Source of the DNA: an uncultured Robinsoniella sp.
GTDB lineage: Bacteria > Bacillota > Clostridia > Lachnospirales > Lachnospiraceae
Assembly (NCBI GenBank): GCA_900540475.1
Contig: UQGG01000003.1
Span: 1 to 64,000 of the forward strand
DNA length: 64,000 bases
Reading direction: 5' to 3'
Part shown: piece after piece, positions 8,015 to 17,585 of the stretch
How the letters are laid out: each line of letters begins with the position of its first letter
How positions within the stretch are numbered: position 1 is the stretch's first letter
Translations under genes and position numbers: made by a program
Notes under the pieces: generated by a model
Databases searched by the model: none
The model's input: the letters and a program-made list of their open reading frames with translations, nothing else
What the model was told of the DNA's origin: nothing

Positions 8015-9794
8015 TGATATCCCCTCCAATTTTAATGACAGACCCCTGGTCCGTATTTTTGATTTCAAACACAAACAGATTGCTGTAGAACAGCTTCAGC
8101 CGCAGATAAATATTGGCAATTCCCATACCGCTTATGGTCAGTTCCGGATAATTTTCTTCTTTATTCAGGCTTTCTATTTTTTGATTTACCTGGCTGACAG
8201 CCTCATTCGAGAAGCCGTTTCCGTTATCCCTGATTTCGGTATACCAGTAATTTTTTTCTATCCAGGAATGGATCCGGATCTGGAGTATTTTACCGTCTTC
8301 TCTGGAGTACTTTACACTGTTTTCCACCAGTGGCTGAATAATCAGGCGGGGGATAGGAAGAAAGCTAAGTCCGGGTTCAATGTGATAATCAAAGGATATC
8401 TTGTCACCAAACCGGATCGACATCAGATCGGTGTAGTTGCGCGTATGCTTTAATTCCTGTTCAAAGGTAGTGTTCCTGGAATAATCTTCCGTTATGTAGC
8501 GAAGCATCTGGGTAAGCTTGATGCACATATCTGCCACCTGCATATCATCATGCTCTTCCGCCATGATGGAGATAATGGTCAGGGAATTATAGAGAAAATG
8601 GGAATCCATCTGAGCCTGCAGCGCCATAATCTGGGAGTGGACGGACAGGGTCTTGGACTTGACAATATCGTCCAGGGATTCTTTCAGCCTGACCTGCATC
8701 CGGTTATATGCATCGCTCAGCAGTTCCAGTTCATTTAAGTTGCTGTCCGGTTCATAGGCGGATTCTTCAGAAATGGAGTCCAGTTCCAGATGGGAGATGC
8801 TGTCTTTTAACCGAATGATCGGTCTGGTAATACTCCGTGCGACCCGGTAAGAAATGGTTGTCAGCAATAAAAGGGACACGGCAGCAATCAGGACACCGAT
8901 ATTTCGATAAAAATGCCGGTTTGTAACAATGTAGGAATCCGGTGTAATCAAAAGCGTAGTGAATTCCGTGTAATCAGATGTATGTGCCGTTACGATCTCA
9001 CGTTCTTTGGTGAGCGGATTTGTAAAGCTGGTTTTATTCTGAACATCCAGTGAAGTATAATGTTTCAGAAGATCCTGGTTCAGATCATAGGGATAGACCA
9101 GTTTTTTGTTTTTATCAAAGATCAGTACCCTTTCCGCGTGACGGTTATAAGAATAAATTGTATCAGAAATCACCTGATCCAGGGTATTGTAATTAATCTG
9201 AATTTCAATGACAGCCTTTGGGATGGTCAGTGCATAGCGTCCAAAGCTGCGCAGCATGGAGATGGTGTGGACATCCTTGTCAATTTGGAAAATGGTACCG
9301 CTATCGGTGGGAACGATATTTTTTGCCCCGTTTAAGGCGATGGTAGGTTCTATTAAATCGTCCATCACCCTGGAAGTGAGTTCATAGGGCTGGTAATCAT
9401 AACGCTGTCCGAATGTAATCAGATGGTTGTCTTCCAGATTCAGGATGTTCATGTGGAAAAACTCAAAATCATATCCGCAGATGGTGTAAATGGTATTCTG
9501 AAATGCCCGGTCATACGCCAGCTTGCGTTTCGCAGCATGATCAAAGACATATTCCCGCACCACATCCGATTCCAGCATCTTTTTTTGTATGACATTTACA
9601 TTGTCAAAAGTCTGCTCGATCTGATGGGAGATGATCTTCGTACTTTGCTTGGAGGTTGCCGTGTAATTCTTCACAAAGGTATTGTAAGAAATATAGTAGT
9701 ACAAAAAACTCGTAAAAAGAGTTAGTATTAAAATAATGGAACCATAGTATAAAAAAATCTTAGTTTTAATAGAAGAGAATAGGTTAGCCTTCAT
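7953..9794 (-). CDS. Sensor histidine kinase, YesM-type
   Basis: A 613-residue membrane kinase. One membrane segment is near residues 10-33 and a second near 305-327, enclosing a large extracellular sensing region. A HAMP-like segment, the phosphorylated His (H399, in MDSHFLYNS), an N box (QPLVENSVKYSR) and a DNGNGF G1 box follow, the layout of His_kinase (PF06580) plus HATPase. The start at 9794 follows AGAGAGG; the frame is open another 68 codons, but that part lies in the promoter region. The gene ends 62 nt inside the response regulator, an unusually long overlap. The ligand is probably a sugar, given the family, but nothing here identifies it. Confidence 0.9.
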   Translation of the reverse strand: MKANLFSSIKTKIFLYYGSIILILTLFTSFLYYYISYNTFVKNYTATSKQSTKIISHQIEQTFDNVNVIQKKMLESDVVREYVFDHAAKRKLAYDRAFQNTIYTICGYDFEFFHMNILNLEDNHLITFGQRYDYQPYELTSRVMDDLIEPTIALNGAKNIVPTDSGTIFQIDKDVHTISMLRSFGRYALTIPKAVIEIQINYNTLDQVISDTIYSYNRHAERVLIFDKNKKLVYPYDLNQDLLKHYTSLDVQNKTSFTNPLTKEREIVTAHTSDYTEFTTLLITPDSYIVTNRHFYRNIGVLIAAVSLLLLTTISYRVARSITRPIIRLKDSISHLELDSISEESAYEPDSNLNELELLSDAYNRMQVRLKESLDDIVKSKTLSVHSQIMALQAQMDSHFLYNSLTIISIMAEEHDDMQVADMCIKLTQMLRYITEDYSRNTTFEQELKHTRNYTDLMSIRFGDKISFDYHIEPGLSFLPIPRLIIQPLVENSVKYSREDGKILQIRIHSWIEKNYWYTEIRDNGNGFSNEAVSQVNQKIESLNKEENYPELTISGMGIANIYLRLKLFYSNLFVFEIKNTDQGSVIKIGGDINEYENDSNRNGNGRRTDYPE

Positions 9795-9922
9795 AGTTTC
9801 CTCTCTGTATAAATTGTATAGTAAATACCGAAATATAATTTGTTCTTTGTAAATATAACACAGAAAAGTGCAGATGAAAAGAGAAAAAATGGTACAATGG
9901 GGTGGACAATCCGGACATTTTA

Positions 9923-9950
9923 TTGACTTTTGAAAAAATACGCTTATAAT
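9923..9950 (+). promoter_or_regulatory. Promoter of the HD hydrolase gene
   Basis: A TTGACT box (9923-9928) and a TATAAT box (9945-9950) are separated by 16 bp, about 40 bp before the HD gene start. It lies in the divergent space shared with the sensor kinase gene. Confidence 0.7.
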
Positions 9951-9990
9951 TACTACTAAATATTCTTTTATAATATAAGGAGGGAAACAA

Positions 9991-10572
9991 ATGAACACGA
10001 AAGTTACCAGAGAAGAAGCGCTGGCATTATTAAAAAAATATAATCAGGAACCATTTCATATGATACATGCTCTCACCGTAGAAAGTGTGATGAGATGGTA
10101 TGCCCGGGAATTGGGCTATGGAGAAGAGGCAGATTTCTGGGGCATGGCGGGATTGCTTCATGACATTGATTTTGAAAAATATCCGGAAGAACATTGTATA
10201 CAAGCACCGAATTTATTAAAGGAAATTGGGGCGGAGGATGAACTGATTCATGCAGTCTGCAGCCATGGTTACGGGATTACGGTGGATGTGGAACCGGTAC
10301 ATGAGATGGAAAAGGTGTTGTTTGCAGCTGATGAGCTCACCGGGCTGATTGGCGCCGCAGCACGTATGCGTCCCTCAAAAAGTGTTATGGATATGGAAGT
10401 ATCCAGCTTGAAAAAGAAGTTTAAAGATAAGAAATTTGCTGCGGGCTGTTCCAGGGATATTATCCGGACGGGAGCAGAGCGGCTGGGCTGGGATCTGGAT
10501 CTGTTATTTGAAAGGACTATTCTGGCAATGCGGGAATTTGAAAAAGAAGATCACGAAAGGGATCTGATTTAA
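9991..10572 (+). CDS. HD domain metal-dependent hydrolase
   Basis: A 193-residue cytosolic protein of the HDIG type. The first metal-binding His is in HMIHALTVE near residue 26, the HD pair is in GLLHDIDFEKYPEEH near residue 57, and a later His is in AVCSHGY near residue 90; an Asp in AADELTG near residue 111 completes the site. Such proteins act as phosphohydrolases, often on nucleotides, but this small stand-alone type has no assigned substrate. AAGGAGGGA lies before the start and a good promoter at 9923-9950. It is divergent from the sensor kinase gene and followed by a MATE exporter after 87 bp. A link between them is not evident. Confidence 0.85.
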   Translation: MNTKVTREEALALLKKYNQEPFHMIHALTVESVMRWYARELGYGEEADFWGMAGLLHDIDFEKYPEEHCIQAPNLLKEIGAEDELIHAVCSHGYGITVDVEPVHEMEKVLFAADELTGLIGAAARMRPSKSVMDMEVSSLKKKFKDKKFAAGCSRDIIRTGAERLGWDLDLLFERTILAMREFEKEDHERDLI

Positions 10573-10659
10573 ACTTTCAAGCTATCGAAAAGGTTCTGAC
10601 GTATGAAAAGAGGAGAGGCAATATTACAGGAGGGACTGTAATAGGAAAAAGGTAAAAAA

Positions 10660-12063
10660 ATGGAACAGACTTTACAAAAGAAAGAAAATCCCCTGGGTTA
10701 TATGCCCATCGGTAAATTATTAGGAAAATTTGCACTGCCGGCAGTTATTTCCATGCTGGTAAATGCCCTTTACAACATCGTGGATCAAATCTTTATCGGA
10801 CAGGGTGTGGGCTATCTGGGAAATGCTGCTACCACAATCGCATTTCCGGTTGTTACCATCATTTTGGCGGCAGCAACCCTTCTGGGGGCTGGTGGCAGCG
10901 CATTTGCGGCAATTAAGCTGGGAGAAAAAAAGGAAGAGAAAGCAGAGCAGGCACTTGGAAATGTTTTTATCCTGCTTGCAGGGATTGGTATCCTGGTTGC
11001 AGTACTGGGGCTGATATTTCTGGACCCGCTGCTGAAGGTGTTTGGAGCAACTGAAAATACCATGACCTATGCAAGAGAATATACGGCGATTATTTTAATA
11101 GGGGCACCCTTTAATATGCTTGGCATTGGTTTATCCAATATGGCGAGAACAGACGGGAATCCATCCCTGTCTATGTACAGTATTGTAATCGGTGCGGTAT
11201 TAAATACCATATTGGACCCTATTTATATATTTGTATTCCATTGGGGTGTTACGGGAGCAGCAATTGCGACGATTACATCCCAGATCTTGTCAGCCGTTGT
11301 GTTGTTTATCTATTTTATCAGAAGGAGCAATATGCGTCTTCGGATCAGTAACTTTAAGCTAAACGGCTATATCTGCCGAAACATGTGTGTTTTGGGAATC
11401 TCCAGCGGAATTACCCAGATTGCAGCCACGATCCTTCAGGTTGTATTGAATAATTCCCTGATTTATTATGGGGATCAGACCAGTGTCGGGGGAGATGCGG
11501 CACTAAGTGCCATGGGAATTGTATCGAAAGTAGCAATGATTTTGGTGTCTATCTGTATCGGCATCGGTATCGGTTCCCAGCCGATTCTGGGCTTTAACAA
11601 GGGCGCAAATAAACCAAAGCGGATACGTAAGACTTACCTTTGCGCCATAGGAGCGGCGACGGCAGTATCGGTTGTGGGATGGCTGGCATGTCAGCTGTTT
11701 CCCAACCAGATCTTAATGCTGTTTGGGACTTCGGACGCCAACTTTACTAATTTTGCTGTGAAATGTACCAGGATATATATGCTTGGAATATTTACCGCAG
11801 GTTTCCAGGTAGTGACAACCAGTTACTTCCAGTCCACGGGACAGCCCATGAAGGCCTCCGTTCTGTCCATGCTGCGGCAGCTGATTTTACTGATTCCCTT
11901 TATTCTGATTATGCCAATGTTTTTCGGTTTAGACGGCATTTTAATCGCAGGGCCTATGGCGGATATTATCTCGGCTCTGATTGTAGCGGTATTTGCAGTC
12001 CATGAGTTGAAGAAGTTGTCAAAAAGCTGTAACGCAGCAGAAAGCACTGAGCGTATGGCATAA
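10660..12063 (+). CDS. MATE family multidrug/sodium antiporter
   Basis: A 467-residue inner-membrane exporter with about twelve hydrophobic segments in two similar halves. The opening LGKFALPAVISMLVNALYNIVDQIFIGQGVG is the typical MATE start, with the ALYNIVD motif in the first helix, and a matching FNKGANKPKR loop begins the second half. Such proteins expel drugs or metabolites using sodium or proton gradients; the substrate cannot be predicted. It follows the HD gene on the same strand. The stop codon lies next to a strong two-way terminator at 12061-12096. No regulator gene adjoins it. Confidence 0.92.
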   Translation: MEQTLQKKENPLGYMPIGKLLGKFALPAVISMLVNALYNIVDQIFIGQGVGYLGNAATTIAFPVVTIILAAATLLGAGGSAFAAIKLGEKKEEKAEQALGNVFILLAGIGILVAVLGLIFLDPLLKVFGATENTMTYAREYTAIILIGAPFNMLGIGLSNMARTDGNPSLSMYSIVIGAVLNTILDPIYIFVFHWGVTGAAIATITSQILSAVVLFIYFIRRSNMRLRISNFKLNGYICRNMCVLGISSGITQIAATILQVVLNNSLIYYGDQTSVGGDAALSAMGIVSKVAMILVSICIGIGIGSQPILGFNKGANKPKRIRKTYLCAIGAATAVSVVGWLACQLFPNQILMLFGTSDANFTNFAVKCTRIYMLGIFTAGFQVVTTSYFQSTGQPMKASVLSMLRQLILLIPFILIMPMFFGLDGILIAGPMADIISALIVAVFAVHELKKLSKSCNAAESTERMA

Positions 12064-12096
12064 GAAAAAGCACCTTTCGGGGTGCTTTTTCTTATG
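12061..12096. terminator. Bidirectional terminator between MATE and glycosyltransferase genes
   Basis: A perfect stem of TAAGAAAAAGCACC and its complement closes on a TTTCGG-type loop, with A and T runs inside the stem that serve both directions. It overlaps the stop codons of both convergent genes. Confidence 0.9.
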
Positions 12097-13975
12097 ATTC
12101 CAGATAATGCATCTTTTTTTCCACATTAAAACTGGGCTGCAGATGTTCTACATATATGCCGACGATTGCCCGCTTCTGGTTCAGATTCAGCCAGTCATAT
12201 TTAAAAAGCCCCTGATTGCCGGACATTTTCAGCGTACCATCCAGCGTTACATCCAGTTCCTGATACTGCATCCGGATTCTGACTTTTGTAAAATACAGAG
12301 GAGCCTGCACATGGATATACATTCCGGACTCTAAAAAGCCCATAACTTCTCCCGGATAGCTTTCGGTCTCTGTCTCCACGGTGATCTTATGTCCGCTTTT
12401 TACCGTGGCATACTCGCTGCGGGGTATTTTACCAATATGGTAGGCAACCCGGATACAGATCACAACGCCCATAAAATTATAGATACTCCACACCAGATTG
12501 ACGAGAAAGGGGATCAGGGCGATATACCCCAGGTGGAGGAAAATGGCGCCGGTAATCCAGGAGAACAGGGTGATAGCAGCGATCACCATATGGGGCAGGA
12601 TTACCTGTGCCTGAAAATGGGAACGGTCATCCCGCATTTCTTTGGGGGTAACGGCAAAATTCAGGCTTGCGCTGAAGAATTCCCGTAAAACGGAGAGACA
12701 CATATGGGGTGCCATGGCTATTTCATAATAATGAGCCCACTTTAGACTTCTGGTATTGGAAATCATAGCATAAAAGGAGGTCATCTGCCCGATAAAAAAC
12801 GGCAGGAAAAAGGTCAGGATACCCACAAGGTCCGCCTGCATTGCCAGCTTGGTCGTAAGGAGAAACCAAATCGGGCAAAAGGTAAAGATCATTTTGGAGA
12901 ATCCGGTGTACCAGTAAATGTCGCCGCCCAGATAAGCCAGCTTCTGCCACCTGCTCAGCCCTTTCATGCGTAAAGGATGGTATTCTCTGGAAGTCTGGAT
13001 GTTGCCTCTGCACCACCGGTCACGCTGGATGACCAGATCGGTATAAGTGGACGCCGTAAGCCCCAGAACCAGCACTTCATTAATGAAGACAGACTGATAG
13101 CCCGCCGCCTGTAAAAGCATGCCCACTGCCATATCTTCCGTAATGGTATTGGTTGGGTACATACCGATTTCCATGACGCTTTTCCTGCGAAATACAGCGT
13201 TTGTTCCAACGTGGAGGACTGCACCCACGGCTGCTCTGGATTCCTGGATTTCACGCATAAAAAAATCCTGTTCATTTGGGATTTCCCTGCCCAGGTTGCG
13301 CTGATACATGTCCTTGTTGTAGTAGACCTGGGGAGTCTGCACAAAGGCAGTGCCCTCATCAGAAAAGTAGCCCACGGTATGCTTTAGAAAGTTTTTGGAA
13401 CAGATCATATCGGCATCCAGTACGGCAAACAATTCTCCGGTGGAGTGGCGGAGGGCATTGTTCAGGTTCCCGGCTTTAGCACCTTCGTTAGACCCTCGGG
13501 TCATGTAATTTACGCCGCAGCGTGCCGCCAGCCTTTTCATATACCTGCGCTGGCCGTCATCACAGATATAGATATTAAGTTTATCTCTGGGATAGTCCAG
13601 ATTTAGGGCGGCCAGGACGGTGGTTTCTACCAGATCCTCCCCTTCATTATAAGTACAGATAAAGATATCCACGGTGGGGATATGGCCGTTAAAGTCTGCC
13701 AGGGACTTTCTCTTCAGCCTGTATTTCCTGCTTAACAAAAGTTGGGATAACAGAAACTGGGCGATTCCCAGAAGCTCCCCTCCAAGGAGCAGTATACCCA
13801 GGCACAGCTCCAAAATACTGGCAGTTGGTATTACGGTCACTCTCCAGATGATATAGACAGAAGTAATCATAAAATTCCACCGGACTAATATTCCGGTGCT
13901 GCATCTGTTTCGTTTTACAAGATTGGAAATAAGAAAAGAGCCGCCAACGGCAGTAAGGAAATATAGGAATCCCAT
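12092..13975 (-). CDS. Cellulose synthase-like glycosyltransferase (GT2, BcsA-like)
   Basis: A 627-residue membrane enzyme. Three hydrophobic segments come first, then a GT2 domain with ICDDGQ, the AVLDADMIC metal-binding DxD, TITEDMAVG and the QRDRWCRGN motif of processive synthases. Several more membrane spans follow, then a beta-rich C-terminal region at about residues 510-620 that resembles PilZ. The PilZ arginine motif looks degraded (RSEYA), although an ESGMYI segment stands where the family has its second motif. It would polymerise a beta-glucan, cellulose or a relative, through the membrane. No bcsB, cellulase or cyclic-di-GMP gene lies beside it, so it is a stand-alone synthase. GAGGTG precedes the start. 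Confidence 0.88.
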   Translation of the reverse strand: MGFLYFLTAVGGSFLISNLVKRNRCSTGILVRWNFMITSVYIIWRVTVIPTASILELCLGILLLGGELLGIAQFLLSQLLLSRKYRLKRKSLADFNGHIPTVDIFICTYNEGEDLVETTVLAALNLDYPRDKLNIYICDDGQRRYMKRLAARCGVNYMTRGSNEGAKAGNLNNALRHSTGELFAVLDADMICSKNFLKHTVGYFSDEGTAFVQTPQVYYNKDMYQRNLGREIPNEQDFFMREIQESRAAVGAVLHVGTNAVFRRKSVMEIGMYPTNTITEDMAVGMLLQAAGYQSVFINEVLVLGLTASTYTDLVIQRDRWCRGNIQTSREYHPLRMKGLSRWQKLAYLGGDIYWYTGFSKMIFTFCPIWFLLTTKLAMQADLVGILTFFLPFFIGQMTSFYAMISNTRSLKWAHYYEIAMAPHMCLSVLREFFSASLNFAVTPKEMRDDRSHFQAQVILPHMVIAAITLFSWITGAIFLHLGYIALIPFLVNLVWSIYNFMGVVICIRVAYHIGKIPRSEYATVKSGHKITVETETESYPGEVMGFLESGMYIHVQAPLYFTKVRIRMQYQELDVTLDGTLKMSGNQGLFKYDWLNLNQKRAIVGIYVEHLQPSFNVEKKMHYLES

Positions 13976-14234
13976 TTATTTATGCACCTCGTCGTTTCTG
14001 AAATGTTGCGTTCCTTTCTGCCCATTTAAAATCGCCTTTGGCAAAATGCCCGAAAGCCGCCACTTTATTGGCTCCGACACCGTGCAGCCAAGTGCACGGC
14101 ATGGTCTGAACAGGAATGATGTTACCTTATAGTATTTCAATGTTTCACCATTTATATGTACAAATAGTACAAGTTTATGGTAGAATATTCCTCATAAGAC
14201 CATGAACATTCATAACAGGAAATGGGGAGGATCA

Positions 14235-16049
14235 GTGAAAATCTTACACAGAGCAGTAAAATGGTTTGGATCACAGGGGATTGCCAAGAAAATTCTGATT
14301 GTTCTTTTGGTGGTTTCCATTATACCAATTTTATGTATACAGTTCATTTCTTTCAAAATCAGTACGTCTACCATTAAGGCGCAGACCGGGGAACTGATAC
14401 TGGCAAATCTGGAACAGTCGGCAAACAGTGTGGAAAGCTTTCTGGAAACATATGATAAGTTAATTATGAATATATACACGGATAGTGATTATGTGACGTA
14501 TCTCAAGCCCATCAATACCTGGGACTCCGGTGAATTTTATGCGGCAAAGCATGAACTGGTGAACCGTCTGCAGAACATCTCCTATGTCAATCCCGATATT
14601 CTGGGGATTGCAATTGTGGGCGTATATGGGGATACGGTCTTTTATGACAGCGTTACGTCATCGGGGAATGAAAACTTCTGTTTTGAAGACGATAAAATGC
14701 GCTACAGCCCTTTATTTCAGGAATCCATGGAGAAAAAGCATACGATTTATTCCAAAACCTATCATAAGATGGATTCGGAATACGGCGAAAAATACTATCT
14801 GTATATAGCGCATCAGCTTACGGATTTTAACAGTTATGGCGAAGGGCCCATAGGGAGCATCATGATCTGCGTGGATGAAACTGCTTTTGGTGAGGTGTAT
14901 GCACAGGGAAATCATACAGAGTCTAATGTGACCTTTGTGGTGAATCGAGACGGCGATATCATTTCTTATCCGGATAAAACCTATGTGGGGACAAATATTT
15001 TTGAGGATGTAAAAGATAAGGAAAATATCGGTCAGGCTGCAAAAGAATATATTCAGAAAATGAAGTATAAATCCAAAAAGAAGCTGGAGGTGAATTATAA
15101 AAGTATCCGGGACGGTGAATTTTATATTATTAATGTCCAGGACTTGAATTATACGTTGTCCAATGTCTGGTACATATCCGTTTTGATTATTCTAATCGGG
15201 CTTTTAGTAGGGATATTGTGTATGCTCATTACCATTTCATTTTCAGAAATGACGGATAAATCCTTGAAAAAAATTCTGCATGGCATGAATAAGGTTTATA
15301 AAGGGAACCTGGATGTACGAATAGAAATGGAAGGCAATGATGAATTTGCCCAGATTTCCGATCACTTTAATGACATGATCCAGAAGATTAAGAAGTCCAA
15401 TGCCATGGAGAAGGAAGCAATTGTCCGGGAAAAGAATGCGGAGATTAAATCCCTGGAGGCACAGATCAACCCCCATTTCTTATATAATACCCTGGATACC
15501 ATCAACTGGATGGCAATTGCCCATGAGGAATTTACAATCAGCCGTATGCTTACCAGCCTTGCGGTGATACTGCGCTACAGCGTCCATAAAAGCAATGAGA
15601 TCGTGAAACTGAGCAGTGAACTGGAATATTTAAAGAAATATGTCTATTTACAGCAGCAGCGGTTTGACTATTCTTTTCAGTGCATTCTTCATGTGGAAGA
15701 AGAGGTACTGGATTGTAAAATACATAAGCTTTTGATACAGCCGCTGATTGAAAATACAATTGTTCATGGATTCCCGGGAAACACGGGATTTGATGAAATC
15801 AATCTGAGGATTCACAGGATTGATGATACGAATATAGAAATTGTGGTAGAAGACAACGGAAAAGGTATGGATCCGGAACTTGCAGAATTCTTTAATCAAT
15901 TTGACTATAGCAAAGAGAGGATAGAATCCAGCATCGGGGTCCGTAATGTAATTACCAGAGTGAAACTCTATTACGGAGAAGCGGGGCATTTTCATGTTGT
16001 ATCCAGTGAAAATGGTACCGCAGTAACCATAACAATTCCATATGAGTAG
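14235..16049 (+). CDS. Sensor histidine kinase, YesM-type
   Basis: A 604-residue membrane kinase. The first membrane segment is at about residues 17-40 (KKILIVLLVVSIIPILCIQF), then an extracellular region, a second segment near 305-328, a HAMP-like region, the phosphorylated His H414 in INPHFLYNTL, an N box (QPLIENTIVHG) and a DNGKGM box. The GTG at 14235 is chosen because GGGGAGG lies directly before it; the ATG at 14202 has no such site. The response regulator follows after 12 bp, then an anchored solute-binding protein, an ABC importer and a mannosidase. It probably senses a mannose-containing glycan outside the cell, perhaps through the binding protein. Confidence 0.9.
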   Translation: MKILHRAVKWFGSQGIAKKILIVLLVVSIIPILCIQFISFKISTSTIKAQTGELILANLEQSANSVESFLETYDKLIMNIYTDSDYVTYLKPINTWDSGEFYAAKHELVNRLQNISYVNPDILGIAIVGVYGDTVFYDSVTSSGNENFCFEDDKMRYSPLFQESMEKKHTIYSKTYHKMDSEYGEKYYLYIAHQLTDFNSYGEGPIGSIMICVDETAFGEVYAQGNHTESNVTFVVNRDGDIISYPDKTYVGTNIFEDVKDKENIGQAAKEYIQKMKYKSKKKLEVNYKSIRDGEFYIINVQDLNYTLSNVWYISVLIILIGLLVGILCMLITISFSEMTDKSLKKILHGMNKVYKGNLDVRIEMEGNDEFAQISDHFNDMIQKIKKSNAMEKEAIVREKNAEIKSLEAQINPHFLYNTLDTINWMAIAHEEFTISRMLTSLAVILRYSVHKSNEIVKLSSELEYLKKYVYLQQQRFDYSFQCILHVEEEVLDCKIHKLLIQPLIENTIVHGFPGNTGFDEINLRIHRIDDTNIEIVVEDNGKGMDPELAEFFNQFDYSKERIESSIGVRNVITRVKLYYGEAGHFHVVSSENGTAVTITIPYE

Positions 16050-16061
16050 GGAGGATGAAAT

Positions 16062-17585
16062 ATGCGCATTATAGTTGTGGAAGATGAACCCAATACAAGA
16101 GAAGGGTTAATTGGGATCATCAAACGGTATACCGAACATGAAATAATTTATACGGCGGTAAATGGCAAAGACGGACTGGAAAATATCAGAGCACTTAAGC
16201 CGGATCTGGTCATAACAGACATAAAGATGCCGGTAATGGACGGACTTACCATGCTTCAGACGCTGCATGACGAAGGAGAAGAGTTTCAGTCATTGCTTTT
16301 AACCGGCTATTCCGAGTTTGAATATGCCAGAAAAGCGCTGAAACTAAGTGTGACAGAATATATTTTAAAACCGCTGGATGTGGAAGATTTTTTGAAACTG
16401 CTGAAAAAAGTGGACAATAAAATTGAAAAAACAAAGATTGAAAGAGTTTCGCCCAGTCAGCTTTTATGGAGTTACCTGACCGGAACAGAGGATGAAAAGC
16501 AAAAAATTCTGCCGGTCATAGAGGAGTCTATACAGGTTAACAAAAAAGTACAGATTTCACTTTTTCTGGTGAAGGGCAGCAGTGTGGTAAGAGAAAGCAC
16601 CACAGAAATGATGGAAGAGACGAATTCAGTGCTGGATTCCATGTGTATGGAAAACTACTTCGTAGTATTCCTTTCCCAGGATGTGGGATTTCTTGTCATT
16701 ATTCTGGACACCGAGCGAAACCGCAGCTTAAAGCGGATGTTCCAAATGCGTGTACTGGAGAGAATCGGTAAAATTTCCGAATGCTTTTGCAGCTATACTA
16801 CCGCATATGGCGTTACAGGGCTGGATGAGAGGTTATTGCATTTAAAGGATTTGATGAGGCATGCATTTTCATTCCCCTCCGGAACCATTCTGGATGATGA
16901 ATTGCTGGAGGGATTTGAATATGAAAATATTGAATATCCAGATTCGCTGGAACGTGCCGTGTGCAGGGAGATGCGCAGCGGAAAAACAGAGCGTATACAG
17001 GAACTGGGGGAGCAGTTTAAGAGAGAGGTGATCGAAAGCAAGGGGCATCCCGATTGCATCCGGGAGTTTACAGTGCGTTTTACGGCAGGTCTCCTTCGAG
17101 TGGTGAATGAACTGAAAGAGAATCTGGAAAAAGAAAACGGGATTCAGTATATCGTGGGAAATATGGCTAAAAGTAATTCCAGGGAACAGCTGGAACATCA
17201 GTTTGACAAGGTAATGAAGACGTTGACACTAAGTGAAGGAGATATCTCAGGCCTTACCGAAAACGGAATGATTCTCAATGTGATTTCCTTTATCAGGGAG
17301 AATTACGCCAGAGATATAACCTTGACCGAAACGGCGGTAATGTGCGGTGTAACCCCGGAATATTTAAGCAAGATCTTTTACCGGGAGATGAATATAAATT
17401 TTGTGGCATTTTTACAGAATTTCCGCATCAGCATGGCGAAGAGGATGTTAAGCCTTGGAAAATGTAAAATTGGGGAAGTGTCAGAGGCAGTAGGCTTTCA
17501 TGATCAGAAGTATTTTGTGAAAGTGTTTAAGAAAATATGCGGTGTTACACCTTCCGATTATAAAAAGGAGATGAACAGCCAATGA
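16062..17585 (+). CDS. Response regulator, YesN-type (receiver plus AraC domain)
   Basis: A 507-residue regulator. The receiver domain has E7-D8-E9, the phosphorylated Asp D53 in ITDIKMPVMDG, and a KP motif in YILKPLD near residue 106. The C-terminal AraC pair covers about residues 405-505, with CGVTPEYLSKIFYRE and VGFHDQKYFVKVFKK. GGGAGGATG precedes the start, and the kinase gene ends 12 bp upstream. Its own end overlaps the next gene by 4 nt (ATGA), a sign of coupled translation. The likely target is the transporter operon starting at 19059, whose upstream region lacks a convincing -35 box, as expected for an activated promoter. Confidence 0.92.
   Translation: MRIIVVEDEPNTREGLIGIIKRYTEHEIIYTAVNGKDGLENIRALKPDLVITDIKMPVMDGLTMLQTLHDEGEEFQSLLLTGYSEFEYARKALKLSVTEYILKPLDVEDFLKLLKKVDNKIEKTKIERVSPSQLLWSYLTGTEDEKQKILPVIEESIQVNKKVQISLFLVKGSSVVRESTTEMMEETNSVLDSMCMENYFVVFLSQDVGFLVIILDTERNRSLKRMFQMRVLERIGKISECFCSYTTAYGVTGLDERLLHLKDLMRHAFSFPSGTILDDELLEGFEYENIEYPDSLERAVCREMRSGKTERIQELGEQFKREVIESKGHPDCIREFTVRFTAGLLRVVNELKENLEKENGIQYIVGNMAKSNSREQLEHQFDKVMKTLTLSEGDISGLTENGMILNVISFIRENYARDITLTETAVMCGVTPEYLSKIFYREMNINFVAFLQNFRISMAKRMLSLGKCKIGEVSEAVGFHDQKYFVKVFKKICGVTPSDYKKEMNSQ

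Noticed and set aside
7818..8453. 211-codon plus-strand frame opposite the kinase/regulator overlap
   Set aside because: It is antisense to two well-supported genes and lacks a ribosome site and known motifs.
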